Below, piece after piece: positions 1-7,520 of a stretch of 64,000 nucleotides of DNA; position 1 is the first letter of the stretch; the number at the start of each line of letters is the position of its first letter. Source of the DNA: Achromobacter xylosoxidans (GTDB taxonomy: Bacteria; Pseudomonadota; Gammaproteobacteria; Burkholderiales; Burkholderiaceae_B); contig NZ_MTLG01000011.1 in the NCBI RefSeq assembly GCF_002192695.1, positions 248,001 through 312,000 on the forward strand. The letters run 5' to 3'. Made by a program: the position numbers and the translations under genes. The notes beneath the pieces are model-generated. The model was given only the letters and a program-made list of their open reading frames with translations. It was not told the DNA's origin and did not search any database.

Positions 1-21
1 GTTTTCAGCCTTCCGCGCGCC

Positions 22-483
22 ATGTCCCTGCTAGAGTCCTCTCTCATTTCCTTCGTCTCGCCCGCCGTCCTGGCAGGCGACGACCCGGCCGCCAACCCCT
101 GTCTGGACTGCGGGGCATGCTGTGCGCATTTCAGGGTGTCGTTCTATTGCGGCGAACTGGCCGGCGAGAACGGCGGCCATGTGCCGCTGGAGCTGGTCAC
201 CCAGATGAGCCCGCTGCGCGCCTGCATGAAGGGTACGGAAACCGGCGGCGGCCGTTGCATCTCGCTGCGCGGCGAACTGGGCCAGCCCGGCATCCATTGC
301 GCCATCTACGAAAACCGCCCCACGCCCTGCCGGGAATTCGACATCTGGATGCCTGACGGCTCGCCCAACCCCGATTGCCAGCGCCTGCGGCTGGCGCTGG
401 GGCTGGCCCTGGTGCCGCCCCGGCCGGACGCCGAGAACGACCCGCAAGGCCCCATGCACCCCAACCAGCCCGCCGCCGCCTGA
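22..483 (+). CDS. YkgJ-family cysteine-cluster protein
   Basis: A protein of 153 aa with a Cys-rich core typical of the YkgJ/UPF0153 family, thought to bind a zinc or iron ion. Visible motifs are NPCLDCGACC near residues 26-35, a later Cys in GGGRCIS, HCAIYENRP and TPCREFD, with a last Cys in PDCQRL. The ATG lies only 21 bases into the window and has no clear ribosome-binding site, so a start slightly downstream is possible. The C-terminus is proline and alanine rich. It converges on the hydrolase gene that follows. The biochemical role of the family is not established. Confidence 0.85.
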   Translation: MSLLESSLISFVSPAVLAGDDPAANPCLDCGACCAHFRVSFYCGELAGENGGHVPLELVTQMSPLRACMKGTETGGGRCISLRGELGQPGIHCAIYENRPTPCREFDIWMPDGSPNPDCQRLRLALGLALVPPRPDAENDPQGPMHPNQPAAA

Positions 484-494
484 AACGGCGGGTT

Positions 495-1358
495 TCAGCC
501 CGCGCAGGGATGGCTGGCGTGCGCCAGCATGGCCGGCGCGGGACGGGTATCGGACGCAGGCGCCCGCGCCCGTTTGCGCACCCGGACGATATCCGGATCC
601 TTGCCCAGAAAGCCCAGCACGTTGCGCATCACCCGTTCGCGCTCCTGGTCCACGCAGATCATGTGATAGCTGTCCTGCAGCATCACCACCGTCGATTGGG
701 GTATGCGCCGTTCCAGGAAGCGGGCCGAGCGTGGGCTGGTCAGCTCGTCCTCTTCCGCGTGCATGATCAAGGTCGGGCAGCGCATGCGCTCCAGTCCCTG
801 CCGGACCATGCCGCGCAGCCGGTCCACCTGGCGCACGCAGGCCAGCGGCACCCATTGGTAATGGAAACCGTCGCCGCGCGCAAAGCCCGCCTTGATGAAG
901 GCGCGCACCAGCTCGCTCTTGACGCCATACGGATCTTCCTCGCGCACCCGGATCCACCGCCGCAGGCCCGGCAAGCGATACACCAGGTAGCGCACGGCCC
1001 GGTACCAGGGCGTGCTCCACCCATCCAGGAACACCGGCGCGGACAGCGACACCAGCGCGCCGCGCGTGTGCGATTCGCGCTTGCACAGCTCCACCGCCAG
1101 CAGAGCGCCCAGGCACATGCCGATGACGTGCAGCACCTCGTATTGCGCGCAAAGCTCGCGATAGCGCTGCGTCACCACCGCCATCCAGTCCTCGACCTTC
1201 ACATCGAGCAGGTCTTCCGGACAACCGGCATGGCCGGGCAAGGTCACGCCGTGGGTCTCGACCCCGGCGCGCGCCAGCACCTTGTGCATGGCGCCCATGT
1301 CGAATTCGGTGCCGCCCAGGCCATGGATGAGCAGCGCGCCGACGCGTTGCTGGCTCAC
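495..1358 (-). CDS. alpha/beta hydrolase with Cys at the nucleophile position
   Basis: A protein of 287 aa with an alpha/beta-hydrolase (esterase/monoacylglycerol-lipase-like) fold. The oxyanion-hole segment LLIHGLGG is at residues 9-16. The nucleophile elbow reads G-M-C-L-G near residues 80-84, so Cys replaces the usual Ser. The acid and base are plausible in HAEEDELTSP and the later DSYHM. The GTG start is preceded by AGGAG at good spacing. The substrate cannot be told. Nothing in the neighbourhood forms an obvious pathway with it. Confidence 0.85.
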   Translation of the reverse strand: MSQQRVGALLIHGLGGTEFDMGAMHKVLARAGVETHGVTLPGHAGCPEDLLDVKVEDWMAVVTQRYRELCAQYEVLHVIGMCLGALLAVELCKRESHTRGALVSLSAPVFLDGWSTPWYRAVRYLVYRLPGLRRWIRVREEDPYGVKSELVRAFIKAGFARGDGFHYQWVPLACVRQVDRLRGMVRQGLERMRCPTLIMHAEEDELTSPRSARFLERRIPQSTVVMLQDSYHMICVDQERERVMRNVLGFLGKDPDIVRVRKRARAPASDTRPAPAMLAHASHPCAG

Positions 1359-1544
1359 GGCGCACTCCTGGCCGACGACGACGCCAAGAAAAAAAAGTCA
1401 TTCATGAAACACCCCTGAAGCATGGCGGGCAGGACAAAAAGGCTTGTCCGACCCTGGCGTCATACTAGGCAGGGGGTGTCTGGGAAGATCGGCAAAACTG
1501 TCGGAGAACCGTGAAAATGCGTAAAGCCCGCCGGTTGGACCGCG

Positions 1545-2327
1545 CTACTCGCGTTCGGCCAGGTAGCGCGTGGGCGTCACGCCGAATACCGCGCGGAAGC
1601 TGCCGATGAAGGCGCTGGTGCTCTCATAGCCCACCGCGAGGCCGGCCTCGGTGACCGAGCCGCCGCGGCAGAGCAGCTCCAGCGCGCGCAGCAGGCGGGC
1701 CTGCTGGCGCCACTGTCCCAGCGTCACGCCGGTTTCCTGGCGGAAACGGCGCATCAGCGTGCGCGAGGACATGTTCAGGCGCTGCGCCCACTCATCGATG
1801 CCGGCCGTGTCGTCGGGCCGGTCCAGCAGCGTATTGGCCAGATCCTGCAAGCGTGGATCCACGGGCATCGGCAGCGGCACGGGCTCATGCTCGCGCTGCT
1901 TGAGTTCTTCCAGCAGGACGTCGAACAGCTGCTCCTGGTAGGCAGGAGACAAAACGGTGTTCGGCTGGACCGAAGTGAAGCGGTCCATCAGGGCTTCGAT
2001 CAGCCGGGACGCCGGCCAGGACCGGCAGTGGTCCGGCAGACGCTCGCAGGCGTCGCGGCGCACGTACAGGAACGACCCGCGCGCCTCGCCGAACCAGCGC
2101 GCGCCATGCTGCACCCCCGGCGGGATCCAGCCCAGGCTGCCCGGCATCACGGTCCAGACCTGGGCGCCCGCCTGCACCAGCACCAGCCCCTCGTGCACCA
2201 GCACCAGCATGCCCTCGTCATGGACATGAGAGGGCACGGCGATGCCTTTGGATTCGCGCCGTCCGCGGACGCTGAACGGCGTCAGCAATACGTCCGGCAA
2301 GGGAGGCGCAACGGCCACGTGAAGCAT
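1545..2327 (-). CDS. AraC-family transcriptional regulator with cupin domain
   Basis: A protein of 260 aa. The N-terminal half is a cupin-like sensor domain (residues about 10-100, with PSHVHDEGMLVLVHEG and GSLGWIPPGVQHGA). The C-terminal half carries the paired helix-turn-helix of the AraC family (residues about 160-258: LNMSSRTLMRRFRQETG and VGYESTSAFIGSFRAVFGVTP). This layout is common in regulators of efflux or small-molecule metabolism. Ligand and targets are unknown. It is divergent from the Fur-family gene downstream and could act on it. Confidence 0.9.
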   Translation of the reverse strand: MLHVAVAPPLPDVLLTPFSVRGRRESKGIAVPSHVHDEGMLVLVHEGLVLVQAGAQVWTVMPGSLGWIPPGVQHGARWFGEARGSFLYVRRDACERLPDHCRSWPASRLIEALMDRFTSVQPNTVLSPAYQEQLFDVLLEELKQREHEPVPLPMPVDPRLQDLANTLLDRPDDTAGIDEWAQRLNMSSRTLMRRFRQETGVTLGQWRQQARLLRALELLCRGGSVTEAGLAVGYESTSAFIGSFRAVFGVTPTRYLAERE

Positions 2328-2380
2328 GGTTGGCAGGTTTGAGCTACAGGTTGACGGTTTCCGGTGAGCGGGCCTAGTTG

Positions 2381-2400
2381 GAAATGTACATCATTCTCAC
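2381..2400. promoter_or_regulatory. possible Fur-type operator
   Basis: The segment AAATGTACATCATTCTCA, 30-50 bases before the Fur-family start codon, reads on the opposite strand as GAGAATGATGTACATTT. This is AT-rich, partly palindromic (AATG...CATT) and similar to half of a classical Fur box. It would fit autoregulation of the gene that follows. This is a by-eye match only. Confidence 0.3.
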
Positions 2401-2431
2401 CTGGATATCAGCCACGCAAGGAAACCCTCCC

Positions 2432-2872
2432 ATGGACCACTCAAGACTGCGCCATGCCGGCATCAAGGCCACCTTCCCGCGCATGAAGATCCTGGATCTC
2501 TTCTATCAGCACGCCGGCCTGCACATGAGCCCGGCCGACATCTACCGCAACCTGCTCTCGGACAGCAGCAATATCGGCCTGGCCACGGTTTATCGCGTCA
2601 TCACGCAACTTGAAGGCGCCGGCCTGCTCAAACGTACTCAGCTCGACGCCCACACCACGGTGTACGAGCTCAACGACAAGGGACACCACGACCATCTGGT
2701 CTGCACCGATTGCGGACGGATCCTGGAGTCCAGCGACCCGGCCATGGGCCAGCTGGTCAGGAAGATCGCCAAGCGCAGCGGCTTCCTGCTGGACTCCTAC
2801 AGCCTGGTGCTTTACGGCCATTGCGGCTGCGGCAAGAACGCGGCAGCCCTTCCTCACGGAGAATTCGAATGA
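2432..2872 (+). CDS. Fur-family metal-dependent repressor
   Basis: A protein of 146 aa with the Fur layout. A winged helix comes first (ATFPRMKILDLFYQ... and NIGLATVYRVITQLE as recognition helix). A metal-binding dimerisation domain follows (YELNDKGHHDHLVCTDCGR), and a C-terminal Cys pair lies in YGHCGCGK. Both the HHDH regulatory site and the CxxC...CxC structural zinc site are present. The ATG at 2432 is preferred over one at 2378 because AAGGA lies just upstream and the first helix starts there. Whether it senses Fe, Zn or Mn cannot be read from sequence. Its stop overlaps the next start, so the pair is translationally coupled. Confidence 0.9.
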   Translation: MDHSRLRHAGIKATFPRMKILDLFYQHAGLHMSPADIYRNLLSDSSNIGLATVYRVITQLEGAGLLKRTQLDAHTTVYELNDKGHHDHLVCTDCGRILESSDPAMGQLVRKIAKRSGFLLDSYSLVLYGHCGCGKNAAALPHGEFE

Positions 2873-3288
2873 ACCACGAACAGTTTTTCTTCCACGACCT
2901 GTCCCAGTTTCCCATCGTCACTTCCAGGCATGGCGGCGCGCCCGACGGCTACTCCGCCAGCTGGATACGCGAAATGGAGATGCTGGTGGACAACCCGCAG
3001 AGCTTCGTCATGGTCGTGCCCGACATGCGGCAGGAAGCCGGCCAGGCGGACCGCAAGGCCATGGTCGAATGGCAGACCGCCAACATGCCGCGCCTGAAGG
3101 CCCGTTGCCGGGCCTTCATCGCCGTGGAGGGCAATGCCGAGGCGCTGGACAAGATCCGCAAGCGCGGCGAAAAGATGACCCGCGCCTTCGGCGTGCCGTT
3201 CCTGGCCGTGGCCACCGTCGGCCAGGCGGCGCAATGCGCCCGCGAACTGCTGGGCCATTCCGGCCCGGGAGGCTTTATCGTCGACTAG
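2869..3288 (+). CDS. conserved hypothetical protein coupled to the Fur-family gene
   Basis: A protein of 139 aa beginning MNHEQFFFHDLSQFP. The ATG overlaps the stop codon of the Fur-family gene (ATGA), so the two are almost certainly co-translated. There is no signal peptide, membrane segment or Cys cluster. The pattern of short hydrophobic strands (SFVMVVPDM, CRAFIAVEG, VPFLAVATVG) alternating with charged helices suggests a small soluble alpha/beta protein. I do not recognise the family. Context suggests a metal- or stress-related role. Confidence 0.75.
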   Translation: MNHEQFFFHDLSQFPIVTSRHGGAPDGYSASWIREMEMLVDNPQSFVMVVPDMRQEAGQADRKAMVEWQTANMPRLKARCRAFIAVEGNAEALDKIRKRGEKMTRAFGVPFLAVATVGQAAQCARELLGHSGPGGFIVD

Positions 3289-3398
3289 AAGGGCCCGTCG
3301 ATTTAAGAGTTGGCCGCCAGCGCCGTTGTCCATTGATGTCAGGGCGCTGGTACCCACCGGGTTGCGCGCCCCATCAACCCCAGGAGCGGCAGCCCAGC

Positions 3399-3686
3399 AT
3401 GAACCGCGCACTCGCCTGCATTTTTTGCCAATCGACGCTTGCGCAAGGCGCTCCGCTGCTCGAACAGAACGGTGCAGCCATCTGCAAGACCTGTGCCGAC
3501 AGCTTCTCGGCCCGGTTCTCCGAACGCGCCTGGACCATGGCGGCCACCCTGCAGGAGCAGCTCGACGTGCTGCTGGAGGAAAGCCGGCGCGCCCTGGCGC
3601 AAAGCGAATTGATGGCGGAGCGCGCCCGCAGCTGCGGCCTGAACCTGCACGATCTGTCGGCCATGCCGGCGCGCACCCTGTCCTGA
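3399..3686 (+). CDS. small zinc-ribbon protein
   Basis: A protein of 95 aa with two CxxC pairs near the N-terminus (CIFC at about residues 8-11 and CKTC at about 30-33), which together would bind one zinc. A charged helix predicted to form a coiled coil follows (LQEQLDVLLEESRRALAQSE). The ATG at 3399 was chosen because AGGAGCGGC lies upstream and the first CxxC follows directly. Function is unknown. It sits 110 bases after the Fur-family pair on the same strand and may belong to that unit. Confidence 0.7.
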   Translation: MNRALACIFCQSTLAQGAPLLEQNGAAICKTCADSFSARFSERAWTMAATLQEQLDVLLEESRRALAQSELMAERARSCGLNLHDLSAMPARTLS

Positions 3687-3698
3687 AATCCCCCGCCG

Positions 3699-4718
3699 TC
3701 AGCGCCCTCCTCCTGCGATTTTCACACGTTGGTCGATGGCGCCGAACGGCGCATCGCCATTCGGTCCGCGCGCCAGGATACGAACGCGGTCGCCATGCCG
3801 CAGATAGGGCGGCAGCCGCGCTTCGGGCACACCATCGAGCTGGGCGCGCACCCGCGCTTCGGTAATGCAGGCGCTGCCCGCGCCCGGGTCCGCGTTGCTG
3901 ATGGTCCCCGCGCCGACGATGCTGCCCGCCGCCAGGCTGCGCGTCCTGGCAAGGTGCGCGATGATCTGGGCGAAATTAAAGACGATCTCGCTATTGGCAT
4001 GGGGTTCGCCGAAGCGCTCGCCATTGATCTCGATGCGCACAGGCAGGTCCAGCATGCAGTCCTTCCAGGCGGCGCCCAGCGCGTCCGGCGTCACCGCAAT
4101 GGGCGCGAAGCTGGTCGCAGGCTTGCTCTGGTAGAAGCCGAAGCCCTTGGAGAGTTCGCCAGGAATCAGTCCGCGCAGGGACACGTCGTTGAGCAGGACC
4201 ACCAACGCGATCAGATCGGCAGCGTGGGCGGCATCGGTGCCCATGGGTACGTCCTTGGTAATCACGGCGACCTCGGCCTCAAGGTCGATCTGATGGGCCT
4301 CGTCGACCGCGACGATGGCGTCCTCCGGCCCGAGCATCACGTCCGACCCGCCCTGATACACCAGCGGTTCGTCTTCATAGCGCGGCGGAATAGGCTCCCG
4401 ACGCCACTGGTAGATCAGCCGCGCGTGATTGCGGTAGACGGAGGCATCCGCCCACTGGTAGGCCCGGGGCAGCGGGGCCATGCACTGGGCGGCGTCGAAG
4501 GCGTCGGCTCCGGCCCACTCGGCGGCGTCGAGTTCCTGGCTGCGGCGCACGAGCCGCGGCGCCACTGCCTCCCAACCATCCAGCAAGGCCTGCAGCGTTG
4601 CCGCGCCGGCCCCGGCGGATGCCCACCGCAAACCCGAGGCGCTCACCAGCATCAACTCGCCGTCACGCGAGCCATTCCTGCGCGTCGCCACGCGCAATGG
4701 CAAAGCAAGCTTCGTCAT
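3699..4718 (-). CDS. fumarylacetoacetate-hydrolase-family protein
   Basis: A protein of 339 aa of the FAH superfamily, which hydrolyses or decarboxylates ring-cleavage products of aromatic degradation using a divalent metal. The acidic metal-binding strand is visible in IDLEAEVAVITKDVP, with the later LIALVVLLNDVSLR. The ATG at 4718 overlaps the stop of the upstream VOC gene (ATGA). It is the last gene of the operon read from 9175 downward. In that setting the likely role is processing of an acylpyruvate-like ring-fission product, but the real substrate is unknown. Confidence 0.85.
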   Translation of the reverse strand: MTKLALPLRVATRRNGSRDGELMLVSASGLRWASAGAGAATLQALLDGWEAVAPRLVRRSQELDAAEWAGADAFDAAQCMAPLPRAYQWADASVYRNHARLIYQWRREPIPPRYEDEPLVYQGGSDVMLGPEDAIVAVDEAHQIDLEAEVAVITKDVPMGTDAAHAADLIALVVLLNDVSLRGLIPGELSKGFGFYQSKPATSFAPIAVTPDALGAAWKDCMLDLPVRIEINGERFGEPHANSEIVFNFAQIIAHLARTRSLAAGSIVGAGTISNADPGAGSACITEARVRAQLDGVPEARLPPYLRHGDRVRILARGPNGDAPFGAIDQRVKIAGGGR

Positions 4719-5254
4719 GCCAGCCCCCCCGGCGCGGTCGCGAAACCGCGCTTGTCCTCGGTCCAACGATCCAGGGCCGCGCGGGCCTCGCGCACGTAGC
4801 CCTCAACCACTTCGGGCGCCGCCACTTCGACCGTCAGCTCCAGCCGCAAGCCATTGGGATCGAAGAAATAGATCGATTCGATGTAGCTGTCGTGGTCCGT
4901 GACGCCGACCACCTCCACGCCATGGGCTTCGAGCCTCGCCTTCATGGCCAGCAGATCATCGCGCTGAGGCACTCTCAGGGCGATGTGATTGACCCAGCCC
5001 GGCGTGTTCGGCGACGGCAGCGCCGCGGTCTGGTCGCCCAGGTCGAAGAACGCGATGCAGGAGCCGTCCCGCATGCGGAAGAAGATATGCACGTAAGGGC
5101 AGAATTCCCCGGTGCTGGGCACCGAGTCCTTCTTGATGACGTGCACCAGCGGCAAGCCCAGCAAGTCCTCGTAGAAACGCCGGGTTTCCTCGGCATCCCG
5201 GCAGCGCCAGGCGAAATGATGCAGTCCCTGCACGGGACGGGCGGCGGTATGGTC
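4715..5254 (-). CDS. VOC-superfamily protein, possible ring-cleavage dioxygenase
   Basis: A protein of 179 aa with vicinal-oxygen-chelate (glyoxalase/extradiol dioxygenase) fold. Candidate metal ligands are His in GLHHFAWRC, His in VNHIALRVP and Glu in LRLELTVEV, an H-H-E set. The ATG at 5254 has AGGA six bases upstream. A TTG at 5269 is also in frame but has a poorer signal. It lies between a Bug receptor and an FAH hydrolase and follows a flavin monooxygenase, so extradiol cleavage of a hydroxylated ring is plausible. Glyoxalase-like activity is not excluded. Confidence 0.75.
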   Translation of the reverse strand, partial: DHTAARPVQGLHHFAWRCRDAEETRRFYEDLLGLPLVHVIKKDSVPSTGEFCPYVHIFFRMRDGSCIAFFDLGDQTAALPSPNTPGWVNHIALRVPQRDDLLAMKARLEAHGVEVVGVTDHDSYIESIYFFDPNGLRLELTVEVAAPEVVEGYVREARAALDRWTEDKRGFATAPGGLA

Positions 5255-5265
5255 CATGCGATTCC

Positions 5266-6243
5266 TCAATCGAGCGAGATCTTGTTGGCGCGGATGACTT
5301 CGCCCCAGCGGGCCGATTCGGCGCGCGCCAGGGTCCTGAATTCCTCGGGCGTTCCGGGCAGCGGCTCGAAGCCAAACTCGGCAAAGCGCTTCACCACGGC
5401 AGGATTCGCCAGGGCCGCGTTCAGTTCCTGGTTCAGGCGCGCCACCGCCGGCGCCGGCATGCCCTTGGGGCCGAGCATGCCTTGGAACGCGAACACCTCG
5501 GCGTCCGGCACGCCCAGTTCGGCCAGCGTCGGCACCTCCGGCAGCAGCGGCGAACGGACCTGCGAGCCGATGGCCAGCGGCCGCACCTTGCCGGCCTTGA
5601 TGATGCCTGCCCCCGAGGCCAGGTCCAGGAACATCACCGGCACCTGCCCTCCCATCACGTCCTGCATGGCAGGCGCGGCGCCGCGGTAAGGCACGTGCGT
5701 CAGGCGCACCCCAGTGCGGCTCTGGAACAGCTCCATGGCCAGGTGATGCGGCGAGCCATTGCCGACCGAGGCGTAATCCACCTTGCCCGGCTCCGCCTGC
5801 ACGCGCGCCATGAAGGCCTTGAAGTCCGCAACGGGAAACGCCGGATGCACCACCAGCACCAGCGGAAATTTGCCGATGGCGCCGATGTAGGTGAAGTCCT
5901 TCTCCGGACTGAAGGCCAGCTTGCGGAACAGATGCTCATTGAAGGCCAGTACGCCGTTGTCCGCCGACATGACGGTATAGCCGTCGGGCTTGGCGTTCGC
6001 GACCTGCTCCGCGCCGATATTGGTCGCGGCGCCCGGCCGGTTGTCGATGATGATCTGCTGGCCCAGCGCGGCGCGCATGGACTCGGCCAGCGTGCGCGCC
6101 AGATTGTCGGTGCCGCCGCCTGCGGGGTACGGCACCACCCACTTGATCAGTTGGTCGGGATACTTGCCCTGGGCGCGGGCCAGCGGCGCGGCGGCGGCCA
6201 GGGCCGCGGCCCCCATGGCCTCGAGGAAATGGCGTCGGTTCAA
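5266..6243 (-). CDS. Bug-family (TctC-like) periplasmic solute receptor, copy 1
   Basis: A protein of 325 aa, typical length for tripartite tricarboxylate transporter receptors (Bug family). The N-terminus carries an RR-containing export signal with cleavage near ARAQ (residues 22-25). Mature landmarks are WVVPYPAGGGTD, IIIDNRPGAATNIGAE and THVPYRGAAPAM, which form the carboxylate-binding cleft in this family. The start is TTG, preceded by AAGGAG. It is about 85% identical, without gaps, to the next gene (50 differences counted by eye in 325). No TctA/TctB genes lie in the window, so it is an orphan receptor. Confidence 0.93.
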   Translation of the reverse strand: MNRRHFLEAMGAAALAAAAPLARAQGKYPDQLIKWVVPYPAGGGTDNLARTLAESMRAALGQQIIIDNRPGAATNIGAEQVANAKPDGYTVMSADNGVLAFNEHLFRKLAFSPEKDFTYIGAIGKFPLVLVVHPAFPVADFKAFMARVQAEPGKVDYASVGNGSPHHLAMELFQSRTGVRLTHVPYRGAAPAMQDVMGGQVPVMFLDLASGAGIIKAGKVRPLAIGSQVRSPLLPEVPTLAELGVPDAEVFAFQGMLGPKGMPAPAVARLNQELNAALANPAVVKRFAEFGFEPLPGTPEEFRTLARAESARWGEVIRANKISLD

Positions 6244-6308
6244 GTCTGTCTCCTTAGGAATGGTCGTCGCCGGTCAGCCGGCTGAATTGGCATGGATCAT
6301 GGAATTCC

Positions 6309-7286
6309 TCAATCAAGCACGATCTTGTTGGCGCGGATGACCTCGCCCCAGCGGGCCGATTCCGCGCGAGCCAGCGTCTTGAATGCTTCGGGCGTTCCGG
6401 GCAGCGGCTCGAAGCCGAACTCGGTGAACAGCTTGAACACCTCCGGCTTGGACAAGGCTGCGTTCAAGGCCTGGTTCAGGCGCGCCACGACCGGCGCCGG
6501 CAATCCAGCCGGGCCCAGCAACCCCTGGAACGCAAACACCTCGGCATCGGCAACCCCCAACTCGGCCAGGGTCGGCACCTCCGGCAACAGCGCTGAACGG
6601 ACCTGCGAGCCGATTGCCAGCGGCCTGACCTTGCCGGCCTTGATGATGCCGGCCCCAGAGGCCAGGTCCAGGAACATCACCGGCACCTGCCCTCCTATCA
6701 CGTCCTGCATGGCTTGCGCGGCGCCGCGATAAGGCACGTGCGTCAAGCGGGTGCCGGTGCGGCTCTGGAATAGCTCCATGGCCAGATGATGCGACGAGCC
6801 ATTGCCGGGCGAGGCGTAATTCACCTGTCCCGGCTCCGCCTGCACGCGGGCCAGGAAAGCCTGGAAGTCCGCGGCGGGAAACGCGGGATTCGCCACCAGC
6901 ACCAGCGGGAACCTGCCGATGGCGCCGATGTAGGAAAAGTCATTTTCCGGGCTGAACGGCAGCTTCCTGAACAGATGCTCGTTGAAAGCCAGCACGCCGC
7001 TGCCGGCCGACAGCACCGTATAACCGTCCGGCTTGGCCCGCGCGACATACTCCGCGCCGATGTTGGTCGCGGCGCCCGGCCGGTTGTCGATGATGATCTG
7101 CTGGCCCAGCTCCGCGCGCATGGCTTCGGCCAGCGCACGCGCCAGGATGTCGGTGCCGCCGCCGGCCGAATACGGCACTACCCACTTGATGAGCTGCCGG
7201 GGATAGCCGTCCTGCGCGCGGGCCAGCGGCGCAACGGCAACCAGCGCCGCAGCCGCCAGCGCTTCGAGAAAATGGCGTCGATCCAC
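6309..7286 (-). CDS. Bug-family (TctC-like) periplasmic solute receptor, copy 2
   Basis: A protein of 325 aa and tandem paralogue of copy 1. It has the same ribosome-binding layout (AAGGAGACAGAC before the start, here GTG) and the same RRHFLEA export signal. Differences cluster in the signal peptide, in the ligand-side loops (VHPAFPVADF versus ANPAFPAADF) and in the last 60 residues. The duplication evidently included the translation start. Two closely related receptors in one operon suggest two related ligands, perhaps isomers of an aromatic acid, with uptake through a membrane component encoded elsewhere. Confidence 0.93.
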   Translation of the reverse strand: MDRRHFLEALAAAALVAVAPLARAQDGYPRQLIKWVVPYSAGGGTDILARALAEAMRAELGQQIIIDNRPGAATNIGAEYVARAKPDGYTVLSAGSGVLAFNEHLFRKLPFSPENDFSYIGAIGRFPLVLVANPAFPAADFQAFLARVQAEPGQVNYASPGNGSSHHLAMELFQSRTGTRLTHVPYRGAAQAMQDVIGGQVPVMFLDLASGAGIIKAGKVRPLAIGSQVRSALLPEVPTLAELGVADAEVFAFQGLLGPAGLPAPVVARLNQALNAALSKPEVFKLFTEFGFEPLPGTPEAFKTLARAESARWGEVIRANKIVLD

Positions 7287-7316
7287 GTCTGTCTCCTTCA
7301 GGATGCCCGCCGCCCG

Positions 7317-7520
7317 TCAGTCGGCGGAAAGCGATGGGTTGGGCAAATCGCGCAAGGCGTGCTCGATGGCATCCAGGCAGCGCTGCTCGTCCTCGACCTG
7401 CTCGAACAGCAGCAGGGCCAGGCGCGCCAGAAACAGCGACTCGCGGCCGCGCCCGGCGGTCGCGATGGCATTGCTGCAGCGGGCATAGATGCGGTCCTGG
7501 ACCGCGGCGTCTTCAATCAT
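7317..7520 (-). CDS. DUF2783-like small protein
   Basis: A protein of 67 aa whose ATG overlaps the stop codon of the flavin monooxygenase gene (ATGA), giving translational coupling. The sequence is helical and charged (DRIYARCSNAIATAG, ESLFLARLALLLFEQ). It matches the kind of short DUF2783 protein often encoded directly after MhpA-like monooxygenases. No catalytic motif is visible. A partner or chaperone role for the monooxygenase is an inference from this fixed gene order. Confidence 0.75.
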   Translation of the reverse strand: MIEDAAVQDRIYARCSNAIATAGRGRESLFLARLALLLFEQVEDEQRCLDAIEHALRDLPNPSLSAD

